A stretch of 64,000 nucleotides of DNA, from the NCBI RefSeq assembly GCF_016135805.1, contig NZ_JADWOX010000001.1, positions 248,001-312,000 of the forward strand, given 5' to 3'. This DNA comes from Caulobacter hibisci. GTDB lineage: Bacteria; Pseudomonadota; Alphaproteobacteria; Caulobacterales; Caulobacteraceae. The notes under the pieces are model-generated. The model had not been told where the DNA came from. It ran no database searches and was given only the letters and a program-made list of their open reading frames with translations. The position numbers and the translations under genes were made by a program. Positions 59,633-64,000 of the stretch are shown one piece after another. Within the stretch, counting starts at the first letter, position 1; each line of letters begins with the position of its first letter.

Positions 59633-60745
59633 TCAGCCCTCCGCTTTCTGTGCGGCGACCGGACGGACGGGGTCGAACGCGCCCTCTTCGATTTCGGCGG
59701 CGGCCTCGTACAGGGCGTCGGCGCGCCAGAACGCCTTGTCGCGCTCGCTCTGCGCCGTCGTGGTGACTTTGCTGTCGTGGATCACCATCAGGACGTCAGC
59801 CCAACCACGGAAGGTCTCGATCATGCCCTGCCGGTCCATCGTGACCCAGCGCTGTGGGTCTGCGGTGCTGCCGCCGTCTTCCAGAGCCCCCGTAACCGGA
59901 GAGGCCGCTTCCTTCAGGCGCGCGAGGTCTTCCAGGGCCGTCAGGATGCACTCGTAGCCGAGCGTCTTGGTCGCGAGGGCGTGCATCTCGCGATAGACTT
60001 CCGCCTCCATTTCGATCCGCGAGGGCGTAACCGGAGAGGGGGCGGGCGGGGTGTTGATGGCGCCGGCCCGCAGCGCCGCGATGACGGCCGACTTCTCGGC
60101 GATGTAGCCGTTGCTGTCGATACTGGCGCAGCGACGCACGGCCTCCTCTGCTTCGTGCGGGATTTCCAGCACGCCGCGAAGGTGGGACGCGAGGTCGAGC
60201 ATGGCGGGCCGCGAGGGCGCGTCGTAGCGCTCAAGGCGAACGATCGCCGCCTTCAACAGCGCCGGAATGTCCTTGTCTTTGATGGCCGTGACCGTAGAGG
60301 GCTGGGCGGGGGTGGCGTGTGGCTTTTTCCTGAGCGCCTCGTCGATGGTTTTCAGGTCGTCAGAAGCTTTTTGCCGAAGGGCAGAGGCGTCCCGCACGTA
60401 CTCACGAGCCACGCGCAGGGCCGCTTCAAGCTGCATGCCGATGCTGATCAGCTCGCCCTCGCGATCCTTCAGCAGTTCGTAGCTGACCAAGAGGGGGTCG
60501 TCCGTCGCCACCGGCTCGGCCGGCGCTATTGGGGCGCGGCGGTTCCAAGCGGAGACGGCTTGCGATGCCGTGTTGAATTTGTGGCCAGACTTACAGCCAA
60601 GGTGCGGGCACACGACCCACGACCGGCCGCCTTCTGGGTATTCATCAGGCAGATGACAGCCGTAGGTGTCCTTGATCAGCTTCGCCGCGCCGCCGCAGAA
60701 CGGACAGGGCTCCAGGCGCTCGCTGAGGGTGGTGTTCTGGGTCAT
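59633..60745 (-). CDS. Lar-family (restriction alleviation-like) protein with long C-terminal extension
   Basis: The protein has 370 residues from ATG 60743-60745. The N-terminal 65 residues are Lar-like: LEPCPFCGGAAKLIKDTYGC, WVVCPHLGCKSG, and the ending ASQAVSAWNRRAP. Lar proteins of prophages reduce the effect of host restriction. The remaining 300 residues are mostly helical (a probable coiled coil around 100-150, LISIGMQLEAALRVAREYV) and are not part of usual Lar proteins (about 60 residues). They may be a phage fusion or a different function. Confidence 0.75.
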   Translation of the reverse strand: MTQNTTLSERLEPCPFCGGAAKLIKDTYGCHLPDEYPEGGRSWVVCPHLGCKSGHKFNTASQAVSAWNRRAPIAPAEPVATDDPLLVSYELLKDREGELISIGMQLEAALRVAREYVRDASALRQKASDDLKTIDEALRKKPHATPAQPSTVTAIKDKDIPALLKAAIVRLERYDAPSRPAMLDLASHLRGVLEIPHEAEEAVRRCASIDSNGYIAEKSAVIAALRAGAINTPPAPSPVTPSRIEMEAEVYREMHALATKTLGYECILTALEDLARLKEAASPVTGALEDGGSTADPQRWVTMDRQGMIETFRGWADVLMVIHDSKVTTTAQSERDKAFWRADALYEAAAEIEEGAFDPVRPVAAQKAEG

Positions 60746-60746
60746 G

Positions 60747-60944
60747 TCAGGCCCTTCCGATCGGTTGTTGTTCGAGGTCGCGGTAGCGCCAAAGGCCGTC
60801 ATCAGAGACGAGGAAGCGCTTCACCTCGTCGGCAATGTCGTTCGGGTCCTCACAGCCCCACTCGAACAACGCGGTTACGAAGTCACCGAGCTCTTCCCAG
60901 CGGTCTGGGTTCACCGTCTGAACGGTTTCGATGTCGGCGCTCAT
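60747..60944 (-). CDS. Hypothetical small acidic element protein (65 aa)
   Basis: The ATG at 60942-60944 overlaps the TGA of the preceding gene (ATGA). The short acidic, Trp-containing protein (DRWEELGDFVTALFEWGCED, then EVKRFLVSDDGLWRYRDLEQ) has no known domain. Small acidic phage proteins often mimic DNA, but there is no direct support here. Confidence 0.6.
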   Translation of the reverse strand: MSADIETVQTVNPDRWEELGDFVTALFEWGCEDPNDIADEVKRFLVSDDGLWRYRDLEQQPIGRA

Positions 60945-61315
60945 GCGGAGGGCTCCGTAGTGGTGAGGGCGCGCCATGCCTCGCAGGTCTGGTTCGCCGT
61001 GGTGTTTGCGGCCGGTCCTTTGGAGAGGTCGCCGTCGAGGCGATCACCAGACCAGCAGCCGCCTTGTCGCCAGTCGGCACACGAGCCGCATCGACGCTCT
61101 CTAAGCTTTGTGGTGATCGCCCATGTGATCGCGTCGAGCTTGCGACGAGCGGCCGGTGTGAAGAGGTAGATTGACCGGCCAGCCGCGCGCTGAGGGTTGG
61201 CGCTCGCGGGATCATCTTCGACGGCCCGGCGGAGGGCCTGAAGGTCTTCCATCGAGTGTTCCGACAGACGCGCCTGGTTCCATCCGAACGTCGCCACTGG
61301 ATATCGACTACCCAT
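60941..61315 (-). CDS. Hypothetical cysteine-containing element protein (124 aa)
   Basis: The start ATG at 61313-61315 is preceded by a strong GGGGAGCGGGAG and overlaps the end of the upstream gene; a later ATG at 61250-61252 has a weaker site. The protein is mostly helical, with a Cys cluster near the middle (RRCGSCADWRQGGCW) that may bind zinc. There is no recognised domain. Confidence 0.6.
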   Translation of the reverse strand: MGSRYPVATFGWNQARLSEHSMEDLQALRRAVEDDPASANPQRAAGRSIYLFTPAARRKLDAITWAITTKLRERRCGSCADWRQGGCWSGDRLDGDLSKGPAANTTANQTCEAWRALTTTEPSA

Positions 61316-61781
61316 TCTCCCGCTCCCCAGGGGTGGCCAGAAGGGCGCGGATCTCATCGACCTTGTCGCAGTACCAGGCGTTGGCCGGGAGGCGCTGAAG
61401 GTAATGCAGCCCGCCGATGTCGATGGCGGTTCGAAGCCCTTCCTCCAGGGCGGCGCACCTCTCCTCTAGGGAGGCGCGGCCTTGGGCGCGGACATAGTCG
61501 AGCAGGGCGTTCCAGTCCTCCCCCTCTTCGTCGAGCATGACGGGCTTGCCGAACACAGCTTCGACGGCGGCGGCGTTGGCCGGCGACAGAGGGCGCAGCT
61601 CACCGGTGCTGGTGGTTGCTTGCTGGCGGCCTTGGGCGCGGGCGGCGTCCATGAGGTTCGCGACCTCCCACCACTCCAGACAGGCGCACTGGTCGCTGAC
61701 CTCCAAAGGACGGGAAAAGCGGTTCCTCTTGGCGTTGATCTCAGTTTCGATCATCGCCCATTCTGCGGGTGACAGGGCCAT
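61308..61781 (-). CDS. Hypothetical element protein (157 aa)
   Basis: Mostly helical, with repeated short motifs: EVANLMDAARAQGRQQATTS and ALLDYVRAQGRASLEERCAA both contain RAQGR. A coiled-coil-like end (EERCAALEEGLRTAIDIGG) is seen. No domain is recognised. It lies two bases from its upstream neighbour and overlaps the next gene. Confidence 0.65.
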   Translation of the reverse strand: MALSPAEWAMIETEINAKRNRFSRPLEVSDQCACLEWWEVANLMDAARAQGRQQATTSTGELRPLSPANAAAVEAVFGKPVMLDEEGEDWNALLDYVRAQGRASLEERCAALEEGLRTAIDIGGLHYLQRLPANAWYCDKVDEIRALLATPGERENG

Positions 61782-61783
61782 GG

Positions 61784-62020
61784 TTACGCCTCCGCCTGCG
61801 GTTCGAAGTAGACGCCGACGATGTTGTGCTGGCAGAACTCCGCCTCGCAGACGTCACCCTTCCAGACGCGCACATAGGGGATGTTGGCGTGCAGTCCTGA
61901 CTTCTGGCAGGCCTCGATGCGAGTGACGCCGCGCCGTCCAACCGTGTAGACGGTGGACCCCTCGTCGGAGAGGTAGACGTCGATTTCGCGGATCGGCTGT
62001 TGGATCGGATGCTCTTCCAT
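61784..62020 (-). CDS. Hypothetical small element protein (78 aa)
   Basis: ATG at 62018-62020 starts MEEHPIQQPIREIDVYLSDE. The pattern VYTVGRRGVTRIEACQKSGL with VRVWKGDVCEAEFCQHNIVG is beta-rich and carries three cysteines. It is a small phage-type protein of unknown function. The gap to the upstream gene is four bases. Confidence 0.65.
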   Translation of the reverse strand: MEEHPIQQPIREIDVYLSDEGSTVYTVGRRGVTRIEACQKSGLHANIPYVRVWKGDVCEAEFCQHNIVGVYFEPQAEA

Positions 62021-62024
62021 CGAC

Positions 62025-62558
62025 CTAGCCCTCGCCTTGGGCGGTGAGATCAACGGGCGCCCACTTAGCGCCTTCAGCGAGCGCCTCGGTGTCGTCGCTG
62101 GCGAAGTCCAGAGCAGCGTGAATGAGGGCCGTCTTGGCGTCAGCATCCTCGGTGTTCATGGCGACGCGGATGAGCGTGCTCGCCTGGGACGCCTGTCCCT
62201 TCAGCCGCTCCACCTCTGCCGTTAGGGCGGCGATGGTGGCTGCATCTCGAAGCGCCGCCTCGGTCAGGTTGGCGCACTCGTTCTGAAGATCGCCGATCGC
62301 GGCGATTTCGCGGGTCTGCTCTGCATAGGCGTCGAGGAGGTCCCGATAGAGACGTTCCGTCGCTTCTCGGTCCACGGGATACAAGGGGCATCCATCCATA
62401 TGTTCAGCTTTAAGCTTGCGGATGGCCTCCCCCACTCGCGCGGCTAGGTCAGGGGTGGTGGTCTTGCTCATGTCCATCGAGGCGCTGGAGTTGCGGGCCG
62501 CGCTCTCGGGCGCGGAGACGGGCTGGCTCTGGGATGAGCCCTTGTTCTGGTCGCTCAT
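62025..62558 (-). CDS. Hypothetical coiled-coil element protein (177 aa)
   Basis: The ATG at 62556-62558 overlaps the TGA of the upstream gene (ATGA). Residues 1-45 are a Ser/Gln-rich linker (SSQSQPVSAPESAARNSSAS). Residues 40-150 are a long helical, probable coiled-coil stretch (LLDAYAEQTREIAAIGDLQN, ALRDAATIAALTAEVERLKG). The function may be structural or a phage accessory protein. Confidence 0.65.
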   Translation of the reverse strand: MSDQNKGSSQSQPVSAPESAARNSSASMDMSKTTTPDLAARVGEAIRKLKAEHMDGCPLYPVDREATERLYRDLLDAYAEQTREIAAIGDLQNECANLTEAALRDAATIAALTAEVERLKGQASQASTLIRVAMNTEDADAKTALIHAALDFASDDTEALAEGAKWAPVDLTAQGEG

Positions 62559-63226
62559 GCGGCAGGCCTTTGCTGGGAGAGGTGGGCGCGGACCGAGTAG
62601 GCCGATCGAGCGATCTCGAGCAGCAGGTCGCGGAACGGTGCCGGCGTGGCGTTGCGGATCCGGGTTTTGTCCTTGCCGCCCACCATGGCCATCTGTCCGA
62701 TGCGGCGGGCCTTGGCGTAGCCGTACCGATCGATCATCCACTGCGGCAGTTGCTGCGCGCCCTGACCCCAGATGAGGGACGGGAACTCTACGCCGGCCGC
62801 GTAGAGCCAAGTCGGCTTGCGGGAAAAGTGGCCGTACTGGCCCTGCTCGACGTAGCAGGTCCATCCGTTGAAGCCTTGATGCCAGTCGGCGCGGACCCAA
62901 CCGCCGCCGCGGGCCGGCTTGTTCAGATCGAACCACTCCGGGTTCCAGGCCTTGCTGTCGGCCGGGTGCTCCAACACCCCCCCCCAGCGACGAACGGCCG
63001 CCAGCGCCGCGGCAAAGCAGCCGTCGTCATCGCCGGTCTTGTACTGGTGAGGCTTCCTCGGCGAGCCTTCGCTGTAACGTCCCCACCGCTGACATGGCGG
63101 GTGCGCAACAACCGGGTGCGGACCAGCGTAGGTCCGGGCGTCGCGGACGATGTCCCACGGATCGACGTCCGGCAGGCCGACATAGGCGCCATCGGTTTCG
63201 ACGTAGAGGGCGGCGACGGTGCTCAC
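62555..63226 (-). CDS. Phage protein with PPCQ motif (possible DNA cytosine-methyltransferase-like)
   Basis: A 223-residue protein. VVAHPPCQRWGRYSEGSPRK near residue 40 resembles the catalytic PCQ motif IV of C5-cytosine methyltransferases. Later aromatic motifs (GWVRADWHQGFNGWTCYVEQ, FSRKPTWLYAAGVEFPSLIW) look like phage versions annotated as methyltransferase-related. The S-adenosylmethionine glycine loop is not obvious, and the protein is short for a full enzyme. A nine-G run lies in the coding strand (62977-62985). It may modify phage DNA, or it may be only a relative. Confidence 0.5.
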   Translation of the reverse strand: MSTVAALYVETDGAYVGLPDVDPWDIVRDARTYAGPHPVVAHPPCQRWGRYSEGSPRKPHQYKTGDDDGCFAAALAAVRRWGGVLEHPADSKAWNPEWFDLNKPARGGGWVRADWHQGFNGWTCYVEQGQYGHFSRKPTWLYAAGVEFPSLIWGQGAQQLPQWMIDRYGYAKARRIGQMAMVGGKDKTRIRNATPAPFRDLLLEIARSAYSVRAHLSQQRPAA

Positions 63227-63324
63227 TTCACCCCTCCATCATTAGCCGCGGCGAACCGACGAACAGCAGGCTCGCCGGCCAGGAAGGCGGCATAGAAGCG
63301 GGCGGCGTTGTCGTAGGCGCTCAA
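63223..63324 (-). CDS. Hypothetical micro-protein (33 aa)
   Basis: TTG at 63322-63324 follows GGAGG by six bases and overlaps the TGA of the HNH gene (TTGA). It encodes LSAYDNAARFYAAFLAGEPA and 13 further residues, ending at 63223 with an ATGA overlap to the next gene. The double overlap supports a real gene. Confidence 0.55.
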   Translation of the reverse strand: MSAYDNAARFYAAFLAGEPAVRRFAAANDGGVK

Positions 63325-63995
63325 AGGAGCCTCCCTAGCGATTGCATGTGTTCTATGGGGTCGCGGCTGCTCTTGCGGACGTTGCAGGTCGCGCAGAGCA
63401 GTTGCAGGTTTCGTGGGGCGTGCTCGCCGCCACGGGCGAGGGGCATGATGTGGTCGAGGTGAAAGCCGCGCTTGACGCCTACCCGGCAGATCGCACACCG
63501 CCAGGCCTGCATTTCGCCAAGGCGCTTCACGGTGCCTCGCGGAAGTTTGCCGTGCTGGCGCCGTGAGCGCGACTGAACGAACTCACGAACCTTGTCCGGA
63601 TTGGCCTTTCGGTAGGCGCGCAGAGTGGCGGCCTGGGCGGCTCTCGCTTCAGGTGTTCGCAGCCGTTCCTTTCGAGCTGCCTTTCCGCCTTTCCAGTTCG
63701 GCTTGGCTGGGCCTGACACAGCAGTCAGCTTTCCGCTTGCCCAGTCCTCTCGCAGCCTCCGGGCGGCTAGCAGCTTGGTCTCGGGCGCCTGCAAAGCTGC
63801 GCGGGCGGCCGTATTGCACTTCTGAGAGCAGAAGCGGCCGCCGCCGTTGTTCAGTTGAACTTGGCGGGGCGCGAAGAGGCCTCCGCAGGTCTCGCAAGGA
63901 CGAGATCTCGCGCGGACCTGAGCGGCCGCGGCCGCGGCTTTGCATTCCGGGCTGCACCGCACATAGATCCCAAGCTTGCTGGCTGGGAGCCACAT
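63321..63995 (-). CDS. HNH endonuclease, probably cut at its N-terminus by the window edge
   Basis: The frame starts at ATG 63993-63995 but stays open to the window end. The first half of a zinc ribbon seems to be missing: VRCSPECKAAAAA lacks the CxxC partner that usually precedes it. Residues 30-70 have a second CETCGGLF...FCSQKCNTAARAA ribbon. The C-terminal HNH domain is CAICRVGVKRGFHLDHIMPL...LCATCNVRKSSRD, with the H-N-H residues in place. It is a phage-type HNH nuclease, perhaps a packaging or homing enzyme. Confidence 0.8.
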   Translation of the reverse strand: MWLPASKLGIYVRCSPECKAAAAAAQVRARSRPCETCGGLFAPRQVQLNNGGGRFCSQKCNTAARAALQAPETKLLAARRLREDWASGKLTAVSGPAKPNWKGGKAARKERLRTPEARAAQAATLRAYRKANPDKVREFVQSRSRRQHGKLPRGTVKRLGEMQAWRCAICRVGVKRGFHLDHIMPLARGGEHAPRNLQLLCATCNVRKSSRDPIEHMQSLGRLL

Positions 63996-64000
63996 TGAGC

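Noticed and set aside
1..64000. CRISPR array or insertion sequence
   Set aside because: I saw no regularly spaced direct repeats of 20-40 bases and no transposase-like protein. The only repeats are the intergenic palindromes and the tRNA fragment.

Overview
The window is high-GC DNA with the gene style of an alphaproteobacterium of the Caulobacter/Phenylobacterium type. This is inferred from the base composition, the many TonB-dependent receptors (one of the Xanthomonas/Caulobacter type), the intact kdp operon with two-component control, and the tightly overlapping ATGA-style operons. No rRNA operon or marker gene allows a firmer placement.

Layout. 1-3755: a TetR-type repressor cut by the window edge, a small membrane protein, a GreA/B-type factor, an AlkA-type DNA glycosylase, an unknown protein with an internal repeat, and an HNH endonuclease. 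3767-11999: a potassium-uptake operon (small membrane ORF, kdpF, kdpA, kdpB, kdpC, kdpD, kdpE), preceded by 11-bp phased repeats that are good candidates for KdpE sites. 12177-13967: a GAF-containing hybrid histidine kinase, divergent from the next block. 14236-25431: the most unusual block, eight-odd genes on one strand with tiny gaps. It encodes a cyclooxygenase/alpha-dioxygenase-type haem peroxidase, an unrecognised 299-residue protein, an Old Yellow Enzyme, a RoxA-like di-haem cytochrome c, a small membrane protein, a 1223-residue protein carrying both a subtilisin and a thermolysin-like active site, and a metallo-beta-lactamase-fold hydrolase. I read the first part as an undescribed unsaturated-lipid (oxylipin-like) or isoprenoid oxidation pathway, and the last two genes as a proteolysis module attached to it.

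25635-40071: a tRNA-Cys gene, a flavin reductase, an MFS transporter and TonB receptor pair, a phospholipase C/acid phosphatase fusion, a large TonB receptor, a TetR regulator with a 34-bp palindromic operator and its epimerase partner, and a DUF1501/DUF1800 pair. 40143-47773: a type IV secretion operon (virB1-2-3-4-6-9-10-11) without virB5, virB7, virB8 or virD4 in the window. 48049-53707: an ECF sigma factor, a FecR anti-sigma factor, a FecA-type receptor with signalling domain, and a PhoD-type phosphatase, which together look like a substrate-sensing phosphate-scavenging unit. It is followed by another TonB-type receptor and a VOC/glyoxalase protein.

56905-64000: an integrated element. A 47-bp 3' fragment of tRNA-Thr(GGU) marks the attachment site next to a tyrosine integrase and a small excisionase-like gene. 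The remaining genes run on the minus strand in an overlapping chain of small phage-like genes (including a Lar-type protein, a PPCQ-motif protein and an HNH nuclease) and continue past the right edge. The intact tRNA-Thr is predicted to lie beyond that edge.
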